Positions 36,161-42,634 of a DNA stretch of 42,634 nucleotides are shown here, piece after piece. Location: the NCBI GenBank assembly GCA_026986905.1, contig JALSNQ010000004.1, positions 1-42,634 of the forward strand, given 5' to 3'. The notes below the pieces were generated by a model. The model did no database searches. It saw nothing but the letters and a program-made list of their open reading frames with translations, and was not told the DNA's origin. The position numbers and the translations under genes are program-made. Each line of letters starts with the position of its first letter. Position 1 is the stretch's first letter. The DNA comes from Thermofilaceae archaeon. GTDB lineage: Archaea; Thermoproteota; Thermoprotei; Thermofilales; Thermofilaceae.

Positions 36161-37180
36161 CTAGTATTCCCTCTCCTTTATAAACACCGCCAGCTCTCTG
36201 AGTAGCCTTGTATACTCGTTTTCACCAAGCTCGTTGAGAGCCTGCAGCGCCTCTTCAACATACCTGTCCCTTATCTCTTCAGCCCTTTTCTTCGCACCTG
36301 TCTCGGCGATTATCTCCAGCGCCCTTTTAACGTCACCCCATGAGATCTGAGGCGTAGTTATGATACGCCGGAGCTCCTCTCCGCGCTCACTCCCCTCAAG
36401 CTCTTCCAGAGCCAATAGCGTCACCACGTTGCCCAGCTTGTGCTCTTTTATGTCTTGTCCAACACGCTTACCGGTGCGCTCCTCGACACCAAATAGGTCT
36501 ATTATGTCGTCCCCTACCTGGAAGGCTATGCCGACATTATAGCCGTAGCGTGCGAGTGCCTCCACGATGCGTCGGGGCGCGCCGACGGACATGCCGCCGA
36601 ACCTGCACGAAGTCTCTATAAGCCTAGCGGTCTTTTTCTCCACCATCTTCAGGTAATCCTCTATTCCCATCTTCGCCAGCCGGTTTTCCACGACGTATGG
36701 TTCATCCTCCCTGCCGGCCTGCTCCATAAGTACGTCCAGTCTCTCGCCGTCTAGCAGCTCCTTATCAGTCCAGGCGAGAAGCTCGTGAAATGCGACGGGG
36801 TCGGGTGTATCGTTTAACGCCTCTACAGCGCTCTCTCTGTAGTGGACGGCGACGAGGATGGCTGTGCTTAGCCCGTACTTTTTCCATACAGTAGGCTTTC
36901 CGCGGCGTTTTTCACTGTGATCAATAATGTCGTCTAGGATTAGCGAGTAGTTGTGTATAATCTCCACAGCGGCCGCCGCGGGGTAGGAGTCCTCGATCCT
37001 GCCGCCAGCGGCGCCTGCTGAGACCATTGTTAATGCTGGCCGTATCCTCTTGCCGCCGGCTTTAACCTGGTATAGTATTGCCTCCAAGAACTCCGGCGCC
37101 GCGTGGCGGGAAAGGTATCTCTCCATCACAGGGTCTATCTTCCTGCCTGTTTCGACGAGGATGCTTACCACTTCGCTCAA
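36161..37180 (-). CDS. short-chain prenyl diphosphate synthase (probably geranylgeranyl diphosphate synthase)
   Basis: This 339-residue all-alpha enzyme condenses isopentenyl units for archaeal ether lipids. The first aspartate-rich motif is DDIID at 83-87 and the second is DDIID at 224-228; GGKRIRPAL at 42-50 binds the pyrophosphate. Tyr78 five residues before the first motif limits chain length, consistent with C15-C20 products. The start is TTG at 37180 with GGTG about 10 bases ahead and a TATA-like TTTAATTAAA at 37212-37221 (minus strand). It heads the minus-strand run that continues with isopentenyl phosphate kinase. Confidence 0.92.
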   Translation of the reverse strand: MSEVVSILVETGRKIDPVMERYLSRHAAPEFLEAILYQVKAGGKRIRPALTMVSAGAAGGRIEDSYPAAAAVEIIHNYSLILDDIIDHSEKRRGKPTVWKKYGLSTAILVAVHYRESAVEALNDTPDPVAFHELLAWTDKELLDGERLDVLMEQAGREDEPYVVENRLAKMGIEDYLKMVEKKTARLIETSCRFGGMSVGAPRRIVEALARYGYNVGIAFQVGDDIIDLFGVEERTGKRVGQDIKEHKLGNVVTLLALEELEGSERGEELRRIITTPQISWGDVKRALEIIAETGAKKRAEEIRDRYVEEALQALNELGENEYTRLLRELAVFIKEREY

Positions 37181-37211
37181 CTACTTGCACCAGGGGGTAT
37201 TCGACCCAGTG

Positions 37212-37221
37212 TTTAATTAAA
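37212..37221 (-). promoter_or_regulatory. TATA box of the prenyl synthase operon
   Basis: TTTAATTAAA lies 32-41 bases before the TTG start; a transcript from about 37190 would have a short leader with the GGTG ribosome site. Confidence 0.45.
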
Positions 37222-37434
37222 TTCGCCTCGCGGCTATCTAACCTTCTAGTATAGATGCCGTGGAGCGACATAATAATCCGCGGCGAATGTAAAGATGGGG
37301 CCTGTGAGATGAAGAGAGTCAGCTGACCGGGTGAAGAGGGTTCCCCCTTATCCTCGAGGCCCCCTCTCGTAGGGGAGGATTATTATACTCACAGGGTCTT
37401 ATGATGACGTCTCAAGTATAGAGGGGTGATCGAG
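37222..37434. other. intergenic region with a hairpin, no gene recognised
   Basis: About 210 bases lie between divergent genes. A GC-rich imperfect hairpin (TCCT/AGGA plus CCCC/GGGG) spans 37351-37379. Before it a C/D-box-like arrangement (GAGATGA 37306, CTGA 37323, GTGAAGA 37331) lacks a closing D box. ATTATTATAC at 37379-37388 may be the TATA region of the following kinase. Confidence 0.3.
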
Positions 37435-38361
37435 ATGGACGCGTTTCTACTGGGGCACATGGTCGTGGACACGGTGACGCACGGCGGCAAGCCGAGGAAG
37501 AGCCTAGGCGGGACCGTCGCATTCGGCGCTCTGGCAGCGTTAAAGCATCAGGTGAAACCACACATAGTGTCCAAGATAGGGCTAGACTTCCCTGACGAGT
37601 ACCTGATATTCCTGTCAAGACAGGGCGTAGATATAAGCCACGTAAGGGTCTCCAGGAGCAGGCCTACTACCAGGTTTAAGCTCGTATATGAGGACCACGG
37701 GAGGGTTCTCTATCTGCAAGCTAGGTGTGAGGACATATTGATAGGGGACGTGCCGCTCGAGGAGATAAGGGGTAATGTAGCTATCATAGGAAGCATAATA
37801 GGGGAAGTGCCCCCCAATGTAGTCCAGGCCGTGTCGGAAAAGGCTTCCTTGACGGTCAGCGATATACAGGGCTATATAAGGAAGGTTTCGAGGGACAAGA
37901 AGGTGTATTTCACGGCTACACCGGAAGCGAGGGCGGTGATATCTCTCTCAGACATTGTGCACGGAGAGGCGGTCGAAGCCAAGGTGCTATATGGCGATCT
38001 GGAGCCCAAACTCCTGGCTTGGAACCTGGTGAAAGACGGCGCCGGGATCGGAGTCGTGACTATGGGGCCAGAAGGGGCGTATATAGCGACGTCCCAGAAA
38101 GGCTATTATATACCGCCGGCCCCCTCCGGCCCAGTGGTCGATAGGACGGGTGCCGGAGACGTATTTACCACGGTGTTCGCTGTGGAGTACCAGAGAACTG
38201 GGGACGTTAGGGAGGCCGGCGCCTACGCGTCGGCGGCAGCGTCGTTTCTGATAGAGAAGCCGGGTATAGAGGGTATAAGAAACCGCTGGGAGATACGTGG
38301 AAGGGCTAGGGAGGTGTTAGAGAAGATAGTGGAGGAGGACCTGCCGCCTAAAGAGCAATAA
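37435..38361 (+). CDS. PfkB/ribokinase-family carbohydrate kinase
   Basis: This protein of about 308 residues phosphorylates a sugar, polyol or nucleoside. The PfkB signature appears as PVVDRTGAGDVFTTVFAVEY near 240, with the catalytic Asp in DRTGAGD. The N-terminal glycine motif is LGGTVAFGALAALK near 24, and VVTMGPEGAYI marks the ATP site. Substrate cannot be read off; inositol, ribose/nucleoside or fructose-6-phosphate kinases all belong here. The ATG at 37435 has GGGGTGAT just before it; an upstream GTG (37426) overlaps that site and is less likely. Confidence 0.88.
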   Translation: MDAFLLGHMVVDTVTHGGKPRKSLGGTVAFGALAALKHQVKPHIVSKIGLDFPDEYLIFLSRQGVDISHVRVSRSRPTTRFKLVYEDHGRVLYLQARCEDILIGDVPLEEIRGNVAIIGSIIGEVPPNVVQAVSEKASLTVSDIQGYIRKVSRDKKVYFTATPEARAVISLSDIVHGEAVEAKVLYGDLEPKLLAWNLVKDGAGIGVVTMGPEGAYIATSQKGYYIPPAPSGPVVDRTGAGDVFTTVFAVEYQRTGDVREAGAYASAAASFLIEKPGIEGIRNRWEIRGRAREVLEKIVEEDLPPKEQ

Positions 38362-38401
38362 ATAAGACATTGTTTCTCCCCATGGAGATGCGCGGCAACG
38401 G

Positions 38402-38409
38402 TATTTATA
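38402..38409 (+). promoter_or_regulatory. TATA box of the threonine ammonia-lyase gene
   Basis: TATTTATA is centred 23-26 bases before the tandem ATG codons at 38428 and 38431, so the message should be leaderless and the upstream ATG at 38416 would not be transcribed. Confidence 0.6.
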
Positions 38410-38427
38410 GGATGCATGTTATTTTAC

Positions 38428-39666
38428 ATGATGGAGCTAGACGTAGACAGGCTCGTAGATGAGGTAAATATAAAGATCAAGGAGGCGCGTCAGGTTCTCC
38501 AAGGCGTTGCACACAGGACTCCCCTGAATTATAGCAGGACGTTCAGCAGGATGAGCGGGGGCGAGATATACCTTAAGCTCGAGAACCTCCAGAAAACAGG
38601 CGCCTTCAAGATCAGGGGCGCCTACTACAAGCTGTCCAAGCTGAAAAAAGAGGGGGTGGAGAAGGTTGTCGCGGCGAGTTCTGGAAACCACGCGCAGGGG
38701 GTGGCTTATAGCGCCGCGCTGCTGGGCATGAAGGCTACCATAGTCATGCCCCGCTACACACCCTTCTTCAAGGTCGAGGCTACTAGAAACTACGGCGCAG
38801 AGGTCATACTGTACGGTGAGACCTACGACGATGCATACTCTAAGGCTCTCGAGATCTCCGAGGAGACGGGGGCCGAGCTCATACATCCCTTCAACGACAC
38901 CGACATAATGGCGGGGCAGGGAACCATAGGCGTCGAGATATACGAGGACCTCGACTCGGTTGATCTAGTAGCCGTCCCCGTGGGCGGGGGAGGCCTCATA
39001 TCAGGCATAGCGGTAGCGCTGAAAAAGATAAACCCTGACATCAAGATCATCGGCGTACAGCCGGCGGGGGCCCCCTCAATGTACCTCTCCTACCATGAGA
39101 ACCGCATCGTTGAGACCCCCCACCCCTATAGTATAGCCGACGGTGTGGTCGTGAAGAAGCCGGGGGACAAGACCTTCGCAATCATAAAGAGGCTTGTAGA
39201 CGACATGGTGCTAGTAGAGGACAAGGAGATTGCGCGCGCAGTGTTCCTACTTCTGGAGCGGGCCAAGGTGGTGGCTGAGCCAGCCGGCGCGTTGCCCCTC
39301 GCGGCAATGCTATCCGGTAAGATACCGGTTAGCGAGAAGAAAGCCGTAGCGGTGATAAGCGGGGGCAATATAGACCCGTCCCTCCTAGCACGCATAATAA
39401 ACCAGGCCCTCTACATGGAGGGGCGCCAGGTTAAGATTACGGGTATACTGCCCGATAAGCCCGGCCAGCTCAAAAAGGTTATAGACGCGGTTGCCTCTCT
39501 CGGCCTAAATATAATATCCATAGAGCATGAGCGTGTAAACCCGCTCGTCTCCCCCGGGACGGCGCAGGTCACTCTGGGCCTAGAGGTTCCTGACAAGAAC
39601 AGCATCACGCTCCTGATCACAAAGCTCAAGGGCATGGGCCTCGACTTTAAGGTAGTAGAGTGGTGA
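38428..39666 (+). CDS. threonine ammonia-lyase (PLP) with C-terminal ACT domain
   Basis: This enzyme of about 412 residues converts threonine to 2-oxobutanoate and ammonia (serine also possible). The PLP Lys is K61 in KTGAFKIRGA, with SSGNHAQGVAYSA and GGGGLISG as further cofactor contacts. Residues 335-412 form an ACT domain (VKITGILPDKPGQLKKVIDA) for allosteric amino acid binding. The domain layout fits the catabolic/biodegradative form with one ACT domain. The start is set by the TATA box at 38402. RidA follows after 4 bases, matching the chemistry: RidA clears the enamine/imine that this enzyme releases. Confidence 0.93.
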   Translation: MMELDVDRLVDEVNIKIKEARQVLQGVAHRTPLNYSRTFSRMSGGEIYLKLENLQKTGAFKIRGAYYKLSKLKKEGVEKVVAASSGNHAQGVAYSAALLGMKATIVMPRYTPFFKVEATRNYGAEVILYGETYDDAYSKALEISEETGAELIHPFNDTDIMAGQGTIGVEIYEDLDSVDLVAVPVGGGGLISGIAVALKKINPDIKIIGVQPAGAPSMYLSYHENRIVETPHPYSIADGVVVKKPGDKTFAIIKRLVDDMVLVEDKEIARAVFLLLERAKVVAEPAGALPLAAMLSGKIPVSEKKAVAVISGGNIDPSLLARIINQALYMEGRQVKITGILPDKPGQLKKVIDAVASLGLNIISIEHERVNPLVSPGTAQVTLGLEVPDKNSITLLITKLKGMGLDFKVVEW

Positions 39667-39670
39667 GAAA

Positions 39671-40045
39671 ATGCCGGAGACCGTGTTCACAGAGAAGGCG
39701 CCGCGCCCCGTAGGCCCCTATAGCCAGGCCGTAAAGTCCGCCGGCCTCGTCTTCGTGGCCGGCCAGATACCGATAGACCCCGAGACGGGGCGGCTCGTGG
39801 AGGGCGGTATAAGGGAGCAGACCCGCCGCGTTATAGAGAATATCAAGGCCATATTGGAGGCTGCCGGCACGGGCCTCGACAGGGTTGTATATGTGACGGT
39901 CTACCTCGCCGACCTATCACTATACCCCGAGTTTAACGAGGCGTACAGCGAGTACATGGGCGACGTGAGGCCTGCGAGGGTCACCGTCCAAGCGGCGATA
40001 CCGAAGGGCGCGCTGCTAGAGATGAGCGTGATAGCTGAGGCTTAG
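39671..40045 (+). CDS. ridA: RidA, enamine/imine deaminase
   Basis: The protein has 124 residues with the YjgF/RidA signature PVGPYSQAVKSAGLVFVAGQIP at 13-34, the catalytic Arg in RPARVTVQAA and Glu near the C-terminus (LLEMSVIAEA). It is a trimeric cytoplasmic enzyme that hydrolyses 2-aminoacrylate or 2-iminobutanoate. GGTGAG from the end of the lyase gene is its ribosome site. T-rich GTGTTTTTCT at 40078-40087 may end the message. Confidence 0.94.
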   Translation: MPETVFTEKAPRPVGPYSQAVKSAGLVFVAGQIPIDPETGRLVEGGIREQTRRVIENIKAILEAAGTGLDRVVYVTVYLADLSLYPEFNEAYSEYMGDVRPARVTVQAAIPKGALLEMSVIAEA

Positions 40046-40104
40046 CGCTGAAGGGCAAACTAGATAATACTCCACTGTGTTTTTCTAAAACGGTTACGTG
40101 GAGA

Positions 40105-40214
40105 GCGGGGGTGCCCGAGCTAGGACAAAGGGGGCAGCCCTCTTCAGGGGCCCCTAGGGACTTAGGCTCCGCTGGCGAAGGCCTGCCCGGGTTCGAATCC
40201 CGGCCCCCGCACCA
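40105..40214 (+). tRNA. tRNA-Leu (UAG), with a 22-base intron in the anticodon stem
   Basis: Acceptor GCGGGGG (40105-40111) pairs with CCCCCGC (40204-40210); discriminator A and encoded CCA follow. The long variable arm TGGCGAAGGCC and A73 mark leucine rather than serine. Joining 40135 to 40158 restores the stem GCGGA/TCCGC around the loop CTTAGGC, with anticodon TAG. The 22 bases between (40136-40157) are therefore an intron at 28/29, not at the usual 37/38. No other junction gives a paired stem. The mature tRNA is 85 bases before CCA, normal for leucine. Confidence 0.9.
40136..40157 (+). other. non-canonical tRNA-Leu intron
   Basis: At the junctions GGGG (40131-40134 or the run before it) pairs with CCCT (40152-40155), a four-pair central helix. 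It is flanked by three-base bulges and closed by an inner GCCC/GGGC helix. This is the bulge-helix part recognised by archaeal splicing endonuclease; the outer helix is weak, as for other introns outside position 37. Confidence 0.75.
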
Positions 40215-40276
40215 CTTGCCCGGAAACGCCGGCTAACACTTCTTCGAGCAGAGGTAAAATAGGAGTGAAGAAAAAA

Positions 40277-41293
40277 TTAGGGCCACTTGAAGCGTGCAGC
40301 CGTATCCTCGAGCCTTTTCATCACATCGTCGCTGAGCTTGACGTCGAGGGCCCCGAGGTTTTCCTCTAACTGTGAGAGGCTTGACACGCCGATTAGGGGA
40401 ATAATTGTTACGCCGAGCCTCCGGCCTTTTTCTATGAGCCACGCGATCGCCAGCTGTGGAAGGGTTGCACCCACCTCGGAGGCCATCTCGTTAAGCTCCC
40501 TTATGACTTCTAGGTTTTCCCTCGTCAATAGTCTTCGGAGCCTAGGCGAGTATGTGGCCCTGGAGAGCTCCGGGATACCGCCCAGGTACTTTGAAGATAA
40601 CAGGCCCTGCGCGAGTGGGGAGTATGCCATTACGGCGAGCCCATAGCGGCGGGCTACTGGTATATTCGTTTTCTCCAATCTCCTGTCAAGCAGGTTGTAG
40701 GGATCCTGGAGCACCGTGTATGCGTGAAGGCCGTAGCGTTCGGCAAGCTCCATGCCTTCTACGACGCCTTCAGGCGGCTCGTTGGAGGCGCCTATGTAGT
40801 GTACTAGGCCCCTCTCAACGATCGTGTTGAGGGCACGTAGGGTTTCGAGTTTAGGTGTATCCGGGTCTGGCCAGTGGGTGAAGTATACGTCAACGTACTC
40901 CATGTCTAGCCGGCGTAGGCTTTCCCTTATCTGCCACATTATGTGCTTCCTGGAGAGGCCTTCTCCGTTGGGCCATGGCGCCATCTTCCCCCTGACCTTC
41001 GTTGATATCACGAGCATTTCCCTGTCATACTCTTTGAGTAGCTTGCCGAGAAGCTTCTCAGCATAGCCGACATGGTTCAGATCCACGGGGGTCTGGGCGC
41101 CGTGGTACCTGTTAGCCGTGTCTATGAAGTTTATACCTGCATCAACGGCGGCCTTTAGTACGCGCCGGAATTCGTCCCCGTCGACTTTAAGAACGCCGTA
41201 CTCGTCGCGTTCGGGGGAACGCGGCAGGTGCCATGTGCCTAGGGCTAAGATTGACACCTTTACCCCGCTCCACCCCAGCTTCACGTACTTCAT
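40277..41293 (-). CDS. aldo/keto reductase
   Basis: This 338-residue NADPH-dependent TIM-barrel oxidoreductase has the catalytic tetrad visible as Asp and Tyr in FIDTANRYHG (near 55-64), Lys in VISTKVRGK (near 98) and His in YFTHWPD (near 140). The cofactor site near GVSSLSQLEENL at about 310 is typical. The substrate (aldehyde or ketone) is unknown. It stands alone, ends next to tRNA-Leu and diverges from the uL6 gene across about 95 bases with TATA-like runs for both directions near 41343. Confidence 0.9.
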   Translation of the reverse strand: MKYVKLGWSGVKVSILALGTWHLPRSPERDEYGVLKVDGDEFRRVLKAAVDAGINFIDTANRYHGAQTPVDLNHVGYAEKLLGKLLKEYDREMLVISTKVRGKMAPWPNGEGLSRKHIMWQIRESLRRLDMEYVDVYFTHWPDPDTPKLETLRALNTIVERGLVHYIGASNEPPEGVVEGMELAERYGLHAYTVLQDPYNLLDRRLEKTNIPVARRYGLAVMAYSPLAQGLLSSKYLGGIPELSRATYSPRLRRLLTRENLEVIRELNEMASEVGATLPQLAIAWLIEKGRRLGVTIIPLIGVSSLSQLEENLGALDVKLSDDVMKRLEDTAARFKWP

Positions 41294-41389
41294 GCCTACT
41301 CCACGCCGCCTCTACGGCTCACCATAGAATACCTGTGCCAGGCATAAAAGACTTAAACACGTGGAGAAGGTGAATGTGGGGACTCGTAT

Positions 41390-41971
41390 ATGGTTAGAGA
41401 GTACTATGTCGCCCACGAAGTGCAGATACCCGAAGGGGTCACCGTCAACGTTGACGGCAAGCGCGTTGTAGTCGAGGGCCCCCTAGGCAAGGTGGAAAGA
41501 GACTTTTCCCACTTAAAGAAGATATTCATATCAAAGGAGGACAGTAAGGTGAGGGTTGAGACCTTCCACGCCACAAAGAGAGAGTACGCAGCAGTACGCA
41601 CGGTGGCCAGCCATATAGAGAACATGATTATCGGCGTCACCAAGGGGTTCAGGTACAAGATGAAGATAGTTTACGCACACTTCCCCATGAGCCTCAAAGT
41701 CCAGGGAGACAAGGTAATCATTGAAAACTATCTCGGCGAACGCGGAACCCGGGAGGCGAAGCTCCTCCCAGGTGTAACAGTGAAGGTTCAGAAGGACGAC
41801 GTGATCATTGAGGGCATAGACAAAGAAGCGGTGGGCCAGACCGCGGCCAACATACACCGTGCAGCTAAGCTCACCGGTAAGAGGAAGATGAGCCCACACG
41901 GCCGTGAGGGGAGCGGCCCGGGCATCCTCGACGGCATATATCTTTACGCTAGGGAGCATATAAAGGAGTAA
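41390..41971 (+). CDS. rpl6: large ribosomal subunit protein uL6
   Basis: The 193-residue protein has two L6 folds. The first has VTVNVDGKRVVVEGPLGKV; the second ends with the archaeal/eukaryotic signature, including GQTAANIHRAAKLTGKRKMSPHGR-like residues and a terminal DGIYLYAREHIKE. It binds 23S rRNA near the sarcin-ricin loop. It is not flanked by the usual uS8, eL32 or eL19 genes, so it appears to be outside the spc-type cluster. GGGGA lies before the ATG; CATAAAAG at 41343-41350 is the likely TATA box. Confidence 0.95.
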   Translation: MVREYYVAHEVQIPEGVTVNVDGKRVVVEGPLGKVERDFSHLKKIFISKEDSKVRVETFHATKREYAAVRTVASHIENMIIGVTKGFRYKMKIVYAHFPMSLKVQGDKVIIENYLGERGTREAKLLPGVTVKVQKDDVIIEGIDKEAVGQTAANIHRAAKLTGKRKMSPHGREGSGPGILDGIYLYAREHIKE

Positions 41972-41982
41972 GGGCCTCTAGC

Positions 41983-42634
41983 GTGGAGCTTCACATAGCC
42001 ATAGACGACACCGACTCCCCCCTCGGCCAATGCACGACATATATCACCTACCTCCTAGCGAAGAATATCGCCGAAGAAAACCTTGCGCGCTTTCTGGACT
42101 ACCCCAACCTTGTCAGGCTTAACCCTAATATACCGTTTAAGACACGAGGCAACGCTGCTACAGCGCTCCACCTCGAGGCAACTCCCCGGGAAGCCGAGAA
42201 AATTGAGGACATGGCCCGCAGAATCCTCGAGGAGAATGTGGAAAAGCATGGAAAAACCTCACCAACACTAGTGATTTTAAGGGGCGGCGTCCCCCATGGA
42301 CTAAAAACTGTATATGAAAGGGCGCTGAGAGAGTTCCTGCCCAGGTCGTATCTTTCTAAGCTCATAGGGGAGGGGCTTCTAGGCCCCCTAAAGGTGTGGC
42401 CCAGCACTGAGAACAGGGGTCTCGTGGGGGCTCTTGCGGCTCTAGGCGCCTACCCGCTCAGAGATTATACCTATGAGCTCCTCGTTTACCGAGATTCCAG
42501 AGATAAGGGCCCACGGAGTGTGCCTGCGGAGCTTCTAGTAGAGCTTGACAGAAGATACAGGCCGGTGCTCTTCACGACATATGATTACATGACTAGACGC
42601 CCCTTAGCAGTGCCGCATGGCCCGGATCCGGTGG
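41983..42634 (+). CDS. tiaS: tRNA(Ile2) 2-agmatinylcytidine synthetase, 5' part
   Basis: The frame is open from GTG 41983 to the window end (217 codons seen; the full protein is about 420). It begins VELHIAIDDTDSPLGQCTTY, the TiaS signature (IDDTDSPxGMCTTY), followed by RLNPNIPFKTRGNAATALHL, LRGGVPHGLKT and the last visible residues RRPLAVPHGPDPV. TiaS attaches agmatine to C34 of tRNA-Ile(CAU) so that it reads AUA. It starts 11 bases after uL6 with GGAG overlapping the end of that gene, so the two are cotranscribed. Confidence 0.94.
   Translation, partial: MELHIAIDDTDSPLGQCTTYITYLLAKNIAEENLARFLDYPNLVRLNPNIPFKTRGNAATALHLEATPREAEKIEDMARRILEENVEKHGKTSPTLVILRGGVPHGLKTVYERALREFLPRSYLSKLIGEGLLGPLKVWPSTENRGLVGALAALGAYPLRDYTYELLVYRDSRDKGPRSVPAELLVELDRRYRPVLFTTYDYMTRRPLAVPHGPDPV

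Noticed and set aside
37306-37350. C/D-box guide RNA candidate (GAGATGA, CTGA, GTGAAGA)
   Set aside because: The C box has one mismatch and no closing D box (CTGA) follows at a suitable distance; not enough to call a gene.

Overview
The window is from a hyperthermophilic archaeon of the Thermoproteota (Crenarchaeota). Evidence: the 16S 3' end is joined to an archaeal 23S with no tRNA in the spacer and no 5S behind it; pre-23S processing uses a bulge-helix-bulge stem; both tRNA genes carry introns; TATA boxes lie about 25-30 bases before leaderless starts; Shine-Dalgarno motifs are GGTGA/GGTGG type; and the genes include uL6, TiaS, isopentenyl phosphate kinase, ADP-forming acyl-CoA synthetase and an ATPase-type HypB. 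The membrane-bound Hyn/Isp hydrogenase together with peptide/amino-acid metabolism would fit a Pyrodictium/Hyperthermus-like member of the Desulfurococcales, but the genus is a guess.

Layout. 1-3343: 16S end, spacer, complete 23S and its processing stem. 3.4-6.4 kb: a four-CBS-domain protein and a stand-alone molybdopterin oxidoreductase. 6.55-6.66 kb: intron-bearing tRNA-Gly on the minus strand. 6.7-10.3 kb: a small winged-helix-like protein diverging from a 1015-residue GNAT fusion protein. 10.3-12.8 kb: a translationally coupled set (membrane/coiled-coil small protein, ArsR regulator, unknown protein, ArsB-like transporter) behind a palindromic operator candidate, then a NifX-like protein. 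12.8-15.0 kb, minus: two ferredoxin-containing MinD-type ATPases and a DUF59/MIP18 protein. 15.1-15.8 kb: a membrane-anchored HTH protein.

16.0-26.4 kb is a hydrogenase island. hynS-hynL-isp1-isp2 encode a Tat-exported membrane [NiFe] hydrogenase with a b-type cytochrome-like subunit and an HdrD-like electron acceptor. Divergent from them are the maturation endopeptidase and a degenerate relative. hypE-hypC-hypD and the divergent hypA-hypB(ATPase type) complete most of the cofactor machinery; hypF and carbamoyl-phosphate genes are not in the window. moaA follows, overlapping hypB tail to tail.

27.5-34.6 kb: a Liv-type branched-chain amino acid/amide ABC transporter in the order livJ-livG-livF-livH-livM, then a fused alpha-beta ADP-forming acyl-CoA synthetase. 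This fits uptake and fermentation of amino acids with ATP made from acyl-CoA. 34.6-37.2 kb, minus: GGPP synthase, isopentenyl phosphate kinase, YjbQ and a short GcvH-like protein (first two: ether-lipid isoprenoid pathway). 37.4-40.0 kb: PfkB sugar kinase, threonine ammonia-lyase and RidA. 40.1 kb: tRNA-Leu(UAG) with a non-canonical intron. 40.3-42.6 kb: aldo/keto reductase (minus), then uL6 and the start of tiaS (cut by the window end).

Genes are tightly packed; no gene-free stretch exceeds about 260 bases apart from the rRNA region. I saw no CRISPR array, insertion sequence or prophage.
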